This document shows positions 50,150 to 58,692 of a stretch of 64,000 nt of DNA, one piece after another. Numbering within the stretch: position 1 is the stretch's first letter; each line of letters opens with the position of its first letter. A model generated the notes under the pieces. It saw nothing but the letters and a program-made list of their open reading frames with translations. It did no database searches and was not told the DNA's origin. The translations under genes and the position numbers were made by a program. Origin of the DNA: RGIG5952 sp045603485 (GTDB lineage Bacteria > Verrucomicrobiota > Kiritimatiellia > RFP12 > JAAYLN01); assembly GCA_045603485.1 (NCBI GenBank), contig JAZUMF010000077.1:1-64000 (forward strand), given 5' to 3'.

Positions 50150-51928
50150 TTACTTATCAGGTTCTGCAAACGGCAGAATGGTTGCGTATCCGCCGCCGCG
50201 TATGCCGGAGCCGGAATAGAAAATGCTTTCGCCGGGATTGTCGAGCATGTCCGTTCCTTTGATGATGGGGCGAAGGTCGTTGGCACTTGTGTAGCCGAAG
50301 GCGATGCGGTGCGACATGGCCTTCAAGCCGTCGTCGCCAAGTATCTCCGTGGCTGCCGTGAAGTCGCGAACGAGGAGAATGACGGTGAACGCCTTATTCT
50401 TCGGGTCAAAAGCGGAATAGAGAACCCCCATGGCCGTGTCGGGATCTGGTGCGCTGTAGGAGTTCTCCCGGAAAAAGACATGGCCGGTTTGGTCAAAATT
50501 CTCAATGACCAAGACGCGATTCCTCGCTTTGGAATCGCGCAAGGCCGCGAGTTTCTCGTAGACTTTGTCCGGTCCGTCACTCTGGCATAAGACCGTGAAA
50601 CCGGGGGCCTTGAACGGCTTCTCGCGGAGCGGGTCGTAGAAGAGAACCTGCTTGTCCGCAAGGCATACCAGACTCCAGACGATGCTTTTCCGAAGTCCGC
50701 TCCATACGCCTTCCCGGCCATTTGAATCGCATTCGCCCGCGATGAGCAAATGGTCGCGGTAGACATCTCCGTAGAGCCGTAACATGAAGGCGTCGCCATC
50801 GAAATCGTCCGCCCTTCCCAACAGCAAGCCGACGGAAGGGCGCCCACCGACAGGTGCCGAGCCAATTGTCTTCTGGAAAACGGCAAATGGGGGCACCGGA
50901 GCGAGCGACATACTGTCCACGACCTTGCAGGTGGGCAGGGCGGCGCCGGCAAGTCGCGGCTTGGCCGTCTCCATTGCCTTGCGGAACAAATCCACGTCTC
51001 CGGGAGACTTGGTTTCGTTGTCGAAGAAGGGATGGACGAAAACACGGTTCATACCGTCCTCGCCGCGCGATTCATTCAAAATGCACTGAGGCTTGATTAG
51101 CGATTTGTCCGCGTTGTTTCCTGTGGCTAGCACGCCTGGAGCATGGGGCAATGCAAGCCGAATCGGCATCTGGCTCAGAATAACACCCGCATTGGAAGTT
51201 GTCAAAGCATCCGTGCTCTGGGTGGCAAGCAGAATGTGAATACCATACGAACGCCCTTGTTGGAGGAGGGTGCACAGTTTAGTTGATGTCTCCTTGGAAA
51301 GATCAGGGTTGTCGAATATATGCGTGAATTCATCTGCAATAAAAAGGATACGCGGCATCTTCTTCCCAGTCTTCCTTCGCCATTCACCAATTTTCGTTGC
51401 ACGAGCACTCTTGAAAACACTGCTGCGGCGATTCATTTCTGCCATCATCTCATCCAGGTATTTGGAAGCAAAATGTGGAGAGGTACTAGCGAGAATCGCC
51501 TTTGCATGTGGTAGCCAAGCCTTCCCTTTCGCGTCAAGATACCGAAACGCCTCGTCACCATTCTTCATATCAAGCAGACAGATTTGCAGTTCGTCCGGCG
51601 AGTAGCGATGGCAAAGCGAACAGATCATTACATGAATAAGGTTTGACTTCCCGCCGCCGGAAATGCCGCCTATCAAGGCGTGGGCGGGGTATTCCACGAA
51701 GCGTATGTTCACAGGATTCCCAGATTCTTCCCACCCAATGACCGCCTCGATCCCGTCAATTGACGACCCCGACCATTGGGGAACGCCGTCGAAAAGATCG
51801 TTAAACACATGGGCAGCCCGTGCCGCACGTTTCTCCAGGCAATCAATATACGCGTTGCAAACCTGCGAAGTGGGCCGTTGCTCGTTCTCATCAATAGACT
51901 TTTCTACGGATTTGTCGTCGTCAATCAT
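50150..51928 (-). CDS. FtsK/SpoIIIE-type (EssC-like) ATPase, short form
   Basis: 592 residues. FtsK ATPase at about 55-330: Walker A GGISGGGKSN (about 87-96), Walker B ILFIADEF, and ILLATQSTDALTTSNAG. A second, degenerate ATPase-like domain fills the C-terminal 250 residues (LLIAGECDSNGREGVWSG, VLVIENFD) and lacks a P-loop lysine. This tandem layout is that of the C-terminal half of EssC/EccC type VII secretion motors. No TM helix. ATGA overlap with the longer ATPase gene upstream; the two share a nearly identical 156-base segment. Confidence 0.85.
   Translation of the reverse strand: MIDDDKSVEKSIDENEQRPTSQVCNAYIDCLEKRAARAAHVFNDLFDGVPQWSGSSIDGIEAVIGWEESGNPVNIRFVEYPAHALIGGISGGGKSNLIHVMICSLCHRYSPDELQICLLDMKNGDEAFRYLDAKGKAWLPHAKAILASTSPHFASKYLDEMMAEMNRRSSVFKSARATKIGEWRRKTGKKMPRILFIADEFTHIFDNPDLSKETSTKLCTLLQQGRSYGIHILLATQSTDALTTSNAGVILSQMPIRLALPHAPGVLATGNNADKSLIKPQCILNESRGEDGMNRVFVHPFFDNETKSPGDVDLFRKAMETAKPRLAGAALPTCKVVDSMSLAPVPPFAVFQKTIGSAPVGGRPSVGLLLGRADDFDGDAFMLRLYGDVYRDHLLIAGECDSNGREGVWSGLRKSIVWSLVCLADKQVLFYDPLREKPFKAPGFTVLCQSDGPDKVYEKLAALRDSKARNRVLVIENFDQTGHVFFRENSYSAPDPDTAMGVLYSAFDPKNKAFTVILLVRDFTAATEILGDDGLKAMSHRIAFGYTSANDLRPIIKGTDMLDNPGESIFYSGSGIRGGGYATILPFAEPDK
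51711..51866. repeat. 156-base segment shared by the two ATPase genes (copy in the short gene)
   Basis: Differs by about four bases from 53507-53662, whereas flanking coding sequence is much more diverged. It encodes the segment around KRAARAAHVFNDLFDGVPQW. Points to recent gene conversion or duplication. Confidence 0.8.
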
Positions 51929-54900
51929 GGCGTGCCTCCTTTTGGCGGAACAATGTACGGAAGAAATGTTCGGAACCCGCCACCAGTCGTAGGCGCACTG
52001 TAAAAAACACTAGAACAGGGATTATCAAGTATTTCCGTGCCCTTAATGACGGCACGGAGTGCCGTAGACGTCTCTTGCCCAAAAGCGATGCGATGAGACA
52101 TGCATTTCCATCCCTTGTCTCCGAGCATTTCTTCGGTCATGGCAGAATCACGGGCGAAAAGCACAACAGAGAATGCGTGATTCTTACGATCAAATGCGGA
52201 ACGAAAGATTCCAGCCGTAGAGGAGTCGTCAACAGAACCGCCGAACGGATCGGCATCCTCCGGCATGAGGAATGTCGCTCTATCAAAATTCTCTACAACG
52301 AAAACACGATGCTTCGCTTTAGAGGTTTTCAACGTATCAAGCTTTGTTTTGAGCGTGTTCTCATCCGAATCTGCGCCAAGGACATCAAGTCCCGGAACGC
52401 TTCGGAAAGGATGATCCATAAGCGGATTGTAGAACAAGACCTGATGAGACGGAAGTAGCGAAAGGCTCGTCAGTACGCTAACTCTGAGGCCATCCCATAC
52501 CCCCTTGCGATTTTCAGGGTCCTTTGCAGCTACAATTAGAAGATGGTCGTTATGTGCATCGCCGCTTATTGGCACAAGGAAAGGTCGAGCGGAGAAATCG
52601 TCCGTCTTACCAAGTAGAAGATTGAACCGAGGCCTTGCACCTGGAGGTTCGGGGCCGAGTAGGGTGCGGAAGTCCGCCGGCGGAGGAACTATCTGCAACG
52701 AAACACCATCAACGATTCTACATACAGGCAGTCCGGCGCGCCCGATTCTCGAAAGCTCGGCGGCAACGGCACTGCGATAGAGTTCCACATCCGTCGGCTT
52801 TCTTGTCTCGTTGTCGAAAAATGGGTGTTTGAATACTACGTTCTTACCTTCGGCACCGCTAAACTCGTTCAATATTGCTTGAGGTATGACAAGTGTTTCG
52901 GCATCAGTATTGCCGTGCGAGAGGACTCCTTTCGCCTCTGGAAGCGCAAGTCGAAGTGTTGTCTGGCTCAAGATCACGCTTGCATTTGAGGTCACGAGTG
53001 AATCCGTGCTCTGTGTCGCAAGCAGAACGTGTATCCCGCATGAACGCCCAATGTTTAACAGATCAGCCAGCTTCCTTGCGGATTCCTTGGAACTGTCGGC
53101 ATCGGCAAAGATTCTTGTGAACTCATCCGCGATTACAAGTATCCTCGGCATCTTTTTGCCAGTGGCTCGCCTCCACCCAGAGATGTTGCCCGCACCATCA
53201 CGCTTAAATTGGTCATTCCTGTTTTCTCTCTCACGAGATATCTCGTCAAGGAATGTCGATGCGAAATGTGGCGAATCGCTTGCCAGTATCGCACGAGCGT
53301 GTGGCAACCATGCTCTGCCATGTGTATCATCCAAATAACGGAATGCCTCCACACCGTCCTTCATGTCAAGAAGCCATATTTGCAGTTCTTCTGGAGAATA
53401 CCGATGGCATAGCGAACAGATTATTACATGGATGAGATTTGATTTTCCGCCACCGCTCTTGCCGCCAATAAGTCCGTGCTGATTATCCCCACCGATACGA
53501 ATATGAACAGGATTCCCAGATTCTTCCCACCCAATGACCGCCTCGATCCCGTCAATTGACGACTCCGACCATTGGGGAACGCCGTCAAAAAGATCGTTAA
53601 ACACATGGGCAGCCCGTGCCGCACGTTTCTCCAGGCAATCAATATACGCATTGCAAATCTGCCCAACCGTTGTATTGGGAGGCATCCTCATTGGAATGTG
53701 CTGAAGAGAAAGCGAGGCACCTTTTTGTGCCCACTTAGAAGCATCTACGGGGTTTCTGTTAACCTCCCAGGATTCCACTTGAGCGCGAAGCCGATCATCG
53801 AGTTCGGCAATGCCATCCTCCGAAAATATTACGTTAACGCCCGAAGTCGCCCCATTGACTATAAGATTTCCCAGCTCGTTCACATCCTGCCAATCCCAGC
53901 CCCTAAAGGAATAGACTACTAGAATCTTGCACGGCAGAGGGTTTTTAGGATGGTGAGAATTGTATTCAGCCCAAGTCCTGTCTGTTGCGCCAAATTTACC
54001 GGAGCTTGCAAGGTCGGCAATGTAATCGCCATGCTCTTTCAATACAGAATGCAGTTCGTCGATGCGCGGTACCAGACGAAATGTCCCCATGCTGGATTTC
54101 AACCCGTTGAACACGCTTCCATTTGCCCCTCCAGCGGCTTGGTCTATGATGGTTATCTGCACCGAACCGGCTGGTAATGCACAAAGCAAGCGAAGCAAAA
54201 AAGGCGCTATCTCTGAAGCGTCGGCAAAACGCCTCGGATTGGAGAACGGAAATGTTGTTGGCATTGGGACATAATATGTTCGTCCACCGATAACGAAGGC
54301 ACACGCGTCAGCAATAATAAACGAGGGGAACGTATCTGTGCTGTTTATATCGGATGCCGTCAGTCTTTCAGTGGGTTTTTGGAGAGCCGTCAATCTTGCA
54401 GCCGCCGACTCCAACTGCTCAAGATATGCTCCCAACATTCCCTGTTCCTCGTTCAAGGCGTCACCCTTTGAAGGGGAAACGACATACCGTGAGCCTGCCA
54501 TCCTCAACGTAAATGACAGTCTTGATTTAGGTACTATTTCTATGTGCGCACTTTGGGCTTTCTGCAATGCCTTGTTCGCTTCGTTTTGGCTCGACTGAAT
54601 ACTTGAACGGCGAGCAGCCTCATCCTTCTTCGCCTTGCTGAGCGAGTCTGCCATTCCTGTCAATTCTGAAGCCACGTGGTTAAGACGTTTGATATTTTTG
54701 TTATTTCGTCGGAGATTGTCGTTAACCTGGTTGGCAATACCCTGATACCACTGGTCGATTTCATCTATCAGCGCAAGGCGACTTTTCATCCACCCAGGAC
54801 GACGACCGAGTTTGGTCTCCATTTCCTTCAAACGATTACGCGCCATCGCGATATTCTGGCGAAACGACACATCAAGATTAGATAGAAATTTCTCCTCTGA

Positions 54901-55734
54901 ATTAACGCAACGTGAGGTGTCGTTTCCACATTTCTGATGCACGGAAATCAACCGTTGCACATCACTCGCCCTGCGATTGAATTCGTCAACATCAAATTTC
55001 CGGCCCAATAACGCATTAAGATTAGACACTTGACGCAATGCCACATCCAATGCCTCTGCTACCTCTTTGACCTTGACGTATGCAATCCCGCAAGAGCGCA
55101 AGGCAGGAAACATTTTCTCCCGATAAATCTCAAACGACTCTTGATAGTTCTTCCAAAGTGCAGAAGCACCCGAATCATGTGTTGGAGAAGTTGTTGTAAT
55201 AGAAGCAGTCATAGCAGCAGCTGGGGCAGTTGTCGTGATAGACGCCGAACTGGTCGTCAGTCTTGATGGTATTGGATGCGATGGTGACGATGCAGCGGGA
55301 CTGGCAGTATGTGGAATTGTCTTTACTGCAGCCGCACTCGGCAGACCAGAATATGGTATCGGCGCCGCCTTCGTTCCGCACAATGCAACTTTCGAGGAAG
55401 CCGCATACGAGGGATGCGGCGTTGCAAATGAAGGCTTTGCTGCGGTCGACAATGACGCGATAGTTCCAGTGTCTTCAGGCAAGCCAATTTCACGCTCTAG
55501 ATTCCTCAAATCCTCTGCTATCTCCACGCCGCCTTTGGGGAAAAGTTTCTTTATCCTATCATCACAATCCGATGCGGCCTTCATTATCTTATCGCACGAA
55601 ACCGAGAAAGTCGTAAGCATGCCACTAGTATTGGAAAACATCTGGTTAACGGCATCAAAGACACCACCGGAAAAGTTTTTTTGAACGTTCCGAGACGAAT
55701 GAGAGAATGAATTAAGGGCACTAGACAAACGCAT
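51925..55734 (-). CDS. FtsK/SpoIIIE-type (EssC-like) ATPase with N-terminal coiled coil, long form
   Basis: 1269 residues. Order: helical N-terminus (1-90); Ala/Ser/Thr/Pro linker (about 95-190); long coiled coil (about 190-480); an alpha/beta domain without P-loop (about 490-690, ILVVYSFRGWDWQDVNELG); FtsK ATPase with GGKSGGGKSN (about 755-764), ILVIADEF and LLATQSTDSLVTSNAS; and a C-terminal degenerate ATPase (about 1040-1269). EssC/EccC normally have FHA or TM segments at the N-terminus; here a coiled coil replaces them and there is no TM helix. Likely motor or assembly platform for the WXG-like proteins just upstream. Confidence 0.83.
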   Translation of the reverse strand: MRLSSALNSFSHSSRNVQKNFSGGVFDAVNQMFSNTSGMLTTFSVSCDKIMKAASDCDDRIKKLFPKGGVEIAEDLRNLEREIGLPEDTGTIASLSTAAKPSFATPHPSYAASSKVALCGTKAAPIPYSGLPSAAAVKTIPHTASPAASSPSHPIPSRLTTSSASITTTAPAAAMTASITTTSPTHDSGASALWKNYQESFEIYREKMFPALRSCGIAYVKVKEVAEALDVALRQVSNLNALLGRKFDVDEFNRRASDVQRLISVHQKCGNDTSRCVNSEEKFLSNLDVSFRQNIAMARNRLKEMETKLGRRPGWMKSRLALIDEIDQWYQGIANQVNDNLRRNNKNIKRLNHVASELTGMADSLSKAKKDEAARRSSIQSSQNEANKALQKAQSAHIEIVPKSRLSFTLRMAGSRYVVSPSKGDALNEEQGMLGAYLEQLESAAARLTALQKPTERLTASDINSTDTFPSFIIADACAFVIGGRTYYVPMPTTFPFSNPRRFADASEIAPFLLRLLCALPAGSVQITIIDQAAGGANGSVFNGLKSSMGTFRLVPRIDELHSVLKEHGDYIADLASSGKFGATDRTWAEYNSHHPKNPLPCKILVVYSFRGWDWQDVNELGNLIVNGATSGVNVIFSEDGIAELDDRLRAQVESWEVNRNPVDASKWAQKGASLSLQHIPMRMPPNTTVGQICNAYIDCLEKRAARAAHVFNDLFDGVPQWSESSIDGIEAVIGWEESGNPVHIRIGGDNQHGLIGGKSGGGKSNLIHVIICSLCHRYSPEELQIWLLDMKDGVEAFRYLDDTHGRAWLPHARAILASDSPHFASTFLDEISRERENRNDQFKRDGAGNISGWRRATGKKMPRILVIADEFTRIFADADSSKESARKLADLLNIGRSCGIHVLLATQSTDSLVTSNASVILSQTTLRLALPEAKGVLSHGNTDAETLVIPQAILNEFSGAEGKNVVFKHPFFDNETRKPTDVELYRSAVAAELSRIGRAGLPVCRIVDGVSLQIVPPPADFRTLLGPEPPGARPRFNLLLGKTDDFSARPFLVPISGDAHNDHLLIVAAKDPENRKGVWDGLRVSVLTSLSLLPSHQVLFYNPLMDHPFRSVPGLDVLGADSDENTLKTKLDTLKTSKAKHRVFVVENFDRATFLMPEDADPFGGSVDDSSTAGIFRSAFDRKNHAFSVVLFARDSAMTEEMLGDKGWKCMSHRIAFGQETSTALRAVIKGTEILDNPCSSVFYSAPTTGGGFRTFLPYIVPPKGGTP
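53507..53662. repeat. 156-base segment shared by the two ATPase genes (copy in the long gene)
   Basis: Partner of 51711-51866; lies just N-terminal to the first ATPase domain in both proteins. Confidence 0.8.
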
Positions 55735-55740
55735 TCTTCA

Positions 55741-56283
55741 TCACCTCCCTGGATATGAACGACAGAGCCTCTGGGCTTGATTAACTCGATATTCCTTCCA
55801 ACGATCCCGTGCATTTCTCACGTTCTGCCCGTCGCTCTCAAGTTTTCTGATTATTTTAATTAGTTCGTCTCGCGTCTCTTCTAATTTACTTTTCGTTTCC
55901 TTGTATCTTTGCAACGCTTCAAACAACCTCTTGCATTTCGCCTCCCACATCTTGACATCGGCATTGCACTTGGCGACTTGAGAAGCTGCGGCACTTTCCT
56001 GAGACGTGCCATGTTTACATGAAGACAACGCCATCTGCGCATGGCTTAATGCATCTTTTGCCTTCTGGAGTTCGGTTTGCGCCTGCTTTAGCGTTTGTTC
56101 CAATCGCTTTATAGCTTTATCTACCTTTTGAACAAGGTCCTGGTATGTCGCAAGCTTGCTCTTCAACTCCTGCATTCGGTTATAGAGTTTTTCTTCCGCC
56201 GCTTTGATGGCGGCTTCCCCATCATTCTTCGCTTGCTCTAGCGCAGCTACTTGCCCGGCACGTAGGGTATCTGTGAGTCCCAT
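55741..56283 (-). CDS. coiled-coil protein
   Basis: 180 residues, nearly all helix with heptad repeats (LEQTLKQAQTELQKAKDAL, YKETKSKLEETRDELIKII). Two Cys lie in the middle. Six bases upstream of the long ATPase gene and ten bases downstream of a helical-hairpin gene. By context a chaperone, adaptor or substrate of the ATPase; no family recognised. Confidence 0.6.
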   Translation of the reverse strand: MGLTDTLRAGQVAALEQAKNDGEAAIKAAEEKLYNRMQELKSKLATYQDLVQKVDKAIKRLEQTLKQAQTELQKAKDALSHAQMALSSCKHGTSQESAAASQVAKCNADVKMWEAKCKRLFEALQRYKETKSKLEETRDELIKIIRKLESDGQNVRNARDRWKEYRVNQAQRLCRSYPGR

Positions 56284-56293
56284 AATAAGTTCC

Positions 56294-56575
56294 TTACATT
56301 TTTGTCTTCGCTATGCGAATCCAAGCCAAGACTTCATCCAATTTATTTATGACACTAGAGCTCAAATACTCCACTTGAGAGTGAAGCAAGCTGACATTCT
56401 TGTCAACTTCAGTTTTAATTGCAGTAAATTGCTCTCCAGAACATATACTTGCCATATGATCGAGTCCAGATTTCATGCTATCCGCCGTGGCCAACAGTTC
56501 CTTGATGGAACTTTCTACGGCAGACTTACACTGCAACACAGCTCTTTCACTAACCCAAATTCCGTCATCAGCCAT
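56294..56575 (-). CDS. WXG100-sized helical-hairpin protein lacking the WXG motif
   Basis: 93 residues behind a GGAGGG site. Two predicted helices (about 8-45 and 50-88) with a Gly/Ser-containing turn near residue 43 give the outline of a WXG100 protein. The Trp-x-Gly motif itself is absent. It directly follows a WXG-like gene, as ESX substrate pairs often do (compare EsxA/EsxB). Confidence 0.5.
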   Translation of the reverse strand: MADDGIWVSERAVLQCKSAVESSIKELLATADSMKSGLDHMASICSGEQFTAIKTEVDKNVSLLHSQVEYLSSSVINKLDEVLAWIRIAKTKM

Positions 56576-56589
56576 ATTGCCCTCCTAAA

Positions 56590-56862
56590 TCAGTAAGGGT
56601 TACTACCAATCCACTTAATTTGCTCGTCAACGAACGGAATCACTTTTGAGGTGACCGTTTTTTCGATCTCGCTAACGTCTTGCCTAACATTTACGACCAT
56701 TCGCTGGATGCTGTCAAACCCTCCATCCCTCCATCCTGATCTTGCAGACAAGATTGCATTTTCTAATCTTTTCCTGCTTTTTTCCATGTTATCTGTAAAC
56801 CGTTCGCATTCTTTATGAAATGCGTTCAGCGCCGGGATCGTTCCTGTTATTGTTCCACTCAT
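56590..56862 (-). CDS. WXG100-like protein
   Basis: 90 residues: two helices joined at SARSGWRDGGFDS, where W44-R-D46 takes the place of WXG as in many distant WXG100 relatives (WxD...F form). Length and position (two genes before an EssC-like ATPase, next to a second helical hairpin) fit a type VII-like substrate. Start TAATG shares one base with the previous stop. Confidence 0.6.
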   Translation of the reverse strand: MSGTITGTIPALNAFHKECERFTDNMEKSRKRLENAILSARSGWRDGGFDSIQRMVVNVRQDVSEIEKTVTSKVIPFVDEQIKWIGSNPY

Positions 56863-57233
56863 TATGCATCCTTTCTTTTAGTTAATTCATTAACTGACTT
56901 CTCCAATTCGGTTACGCGGTTATTCAGTTCTTCTGTATATCTAGAATCATCTTTGGCGAACTCCTCCGCATTATCAACACTTGATTCTTCGACATTGAGC
57001 CAATTGCCATACTCCTCGTCAAAATCATTTCTTAGCTTTCTGGATTCTTTTGTTACGCCCCATACAATCCAGCAAACTATAACAACTCCGATACCTACGC
57101 CAATTTTAATCATCGTATCAGGATTCTCGTTTGCCCATTTTATGATTGCCCTGACTATTGCACACAGAATTACAATCCCGGTGATAAACAGGCATCCAAG
57201 ACCAAGGCCACTATTGTCATCATTGCTATCCAT
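56862..57233 (-). CDS. two-TM protein with C-terminal coiled coil
   Basis: 123 residues. Two TM helices (about 10-32 and 40-60) and a cytoplasmic acidic coiled-coil tail (YTEELNNRVTELEKSVNEL). It could be the membrane base for the ATPases, which have no TM helices themselves. No family recognised. Its stop shares a base with the WXG-like start. Confidence 0.55.
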   Translation of the reverse strand: MDSNDDNSGLGLGCLFITGIVILCAIVRAIIKWANENPDTMIKIGVGIGVVIVCWIVWGVTKESRKLRNDFDEEYGNWLNVEESSVDNAEEFAKDDSRYTEELNNRVTELEKSVNELTKRKDA

Positions 57234-57239
57234 AAGATA

Positions 57240-57851
57240 TTAGAAGTTTGCGTTTAAGATAGGGAGATATGGGCAGGGACCGTTCTTTATGACATTTAAT
57301 ACTCCAAGTTGAATGCCTTGCATGTCATTAGCCCAGTTTAGGACACCAATCTGAACTCCAATAACCTTGTCAGCCTTGTTGTATACCCCTATCTGCATAC
57401 CTCCAACTTCCTTTGCGATATTGAAAGTGGAAATTTGCCCGCCATAAACACTACCATCTGTCTTATTGGCTATTCCAGAGATTTGAGCACCATAGAAGTC
57501 TTCAAAGGAATTGTTGGCAATACCCGCAATCTGCAACGCACCATTCCCAGAACCGACAGAATTTAAAATCACAGATGTCTGCAGGCCAAACATGCAACCA
57601 TCCACAGCACATCCGAAAACGCCAATATCTAATCCTGACAAGTTCGCATGACGCCCGTACAACAGACATAGACGAAAACCCATAACATCAGAATCAACAT
57701 TGGGAATCTGTATTTGTTCAGCGATACAGACCCCAAATGGAACCAGTACTTGCCTCTTTACACTATCGGCCATGCAACATACCGTCAGCAGACATACCGA
57801 CGCCATAGTAAGCACTTTGACTCGATATTTCATGTTATTCGTTTTAGTCAT
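57240..57851 (-). CDS. secreted repeat protein, LA_2272-like surface family
   Basis: 203 residues. Signal peptide (to about residue 28, with Cys-rich end) and then repeats of the type GxQIxGxxN, such as GGMQIGVYNKA, GVQIGVLNWAN, GIQLGVLNVI. This pattern is that of the LA_2272 surface repeat proteins, probably a beta-solenoid. First gene of the 28-kb cluster in transcription order. It might be exported to the surface as a receptor or decoy; cargo of the FtsK part is less likely because of the signal peptide. Confidence 0.65.
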   Translation of the reverse strand: MTKTNNMKYRVKVLTMASVCLLTVCCMADSVKRQVLVPFGVCIAEQIQIPNVDSDVMGFRLCLLYGRHANLSGLDIGVFGCAVDGCMFGLQTSVILNSVGSGNGALQIAGIANNSFEDFYGAQISGIANKTDGSVYGGQISTFNIAKEVGGMQIGVYNKADKVIGVQIGVLNWANDMQGIQLGVLNVIKNGPCPYLPILNANF

Positions 57852-57895
57852 CTTAGCTTCTACCTTTCCTTAGAGTCATACTACCACCCGACATG

Positions 57896-57924
57896 ATATA
57901 AATGATTCGTCGCATCTGGAGCAA
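57896..57924 (-). promoter_or_regulatory. possible promoter of the 28-kb cluster
   Basis: On the minus strand TTGCTC (57924-57919), 17 bases, TATATC (57901-57896), about 45 bases before the first cluster gene. Moderate match to a sigma-70 promoter. Confidence 0.35.
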
Positions 57925-57974
57925 GTTCACTATGCTCTCCACACAGATTGTCTACTTTGTTTCCGTCAGCTTCC

Positions 57975-58169
57975 TCAAGTTTCCTCCTGCCTTGTCGCGA
58001 AGTGCGCTTTTTCCGAGTTTTGGTGTGTGCGCACCATTTGACCATGCGAAAGCGCGAGTATTTTGCGCACAAGACTCTCCTTGGTTATGCCATCCTCCCG
58101 CGATATGCCATCCAACAATCCGGGAGACTCTTTCTCAACGATTGCAACTATCTCTTCGACTTTGCTCAT
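57975..58169 (-). CDS. small hypothetical protein coupled to an RHH-like gene
   Basis: 64 residues behind AAGGAG, with ATGA overlap to the upstream gene. Begins MSKVEEIVAIVEKESPGLLD, acidic at first and basic later. The overlap and size suggest an antitoxin/toxin or accessory pair, but I recognise no family. Confidence 0.45.
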   Translation of the reverse strand: MSKVEEIVAIVEKESPGLLDGISREDGITKESLVRKILALSHGQMVRTHQNSEKAHFATRQEET

Positions 58170-58456
58170 TTTTCAGTACTCCTTTTAGTTTGTGCTTCCG
58201 CTTCGAGTACTTGCTTGTAGGCGCTTATGCGAGCGCGAAACTTCTCTACAACAATTCCGTTATTCATCACGCCGGCCCGCGTCGCTTCACTTACAATGCC
58301 GCTTCGCAGAACATCTGAAATGGTCTTGCTCTGGCGTTCCGCAGTCAAAATAGCAATAGCCTTCTCTTCGGCTGAAAGGTATAGCGATACCCTAAACACG
58401 CCGAGAGCGTGCTTTCCGTGACGCGAACATCCATCAATTTTCTTCGGTCTAGCCAT
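58166..58456 (-). CDS. ribbon-helix-helix-like DNA-binding protein
   Basis: About 96 residues from ATG 58456 (a longer frame to 58552 includes an unlikely leader). MARPKKIDGCSRHG is a typical basic start. VFRVSLYLSAEEKAIAIL and SDVLRSGI give a beta strand followed by two helices, as in RHH/MobC-type proteins. May regulate the pair it forms with the next gene or the nearby cluster. Confidence 0.5.
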   Translation of the reverse strand: MARPKKIDGCSRHGKHALGVFRVSLYLSAEEKAIAILTAERQSKTISDVLRSGIVSEATRAGVMNNGIVVEKFRARISAYKQVLEAEAQTKRSTEK

Positions 58457-58692
58457 AGTTTTCAACAATTTACCCTTACTCGTAACATTGTTATTATCAT
58501 TATAACATATGGTGTGTGCACACCGCAAGTATTCCAAGAGAATATCCCACACTTATCCTGAGAAAATCCGTGATAAACTATCCCAGTTGCCCGTAAATAA
58601 GCGGTAAAAAATTTGGATTAAGAAAATGACGGGGTGTGCAATTGGTGGTCTGCCCCTTAGTCAGGAAATTACCCAAATTTAAAGTGGTTTTA

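Noticed and set aside
50150..57233. A complete canonical type VII (ESX/Yuk) system
   Set aside because: No EccB, EccD, EccE, EsaA/EsaB or EssA/EssB-like gene is visible; only ATPases and WXG-like proteins are present.
57902..58318. Plus-strand frame opposite the RHH-like pair
   Set aside because: No ribosome site; the minus-strand genes have good sites and ATGA coupling.
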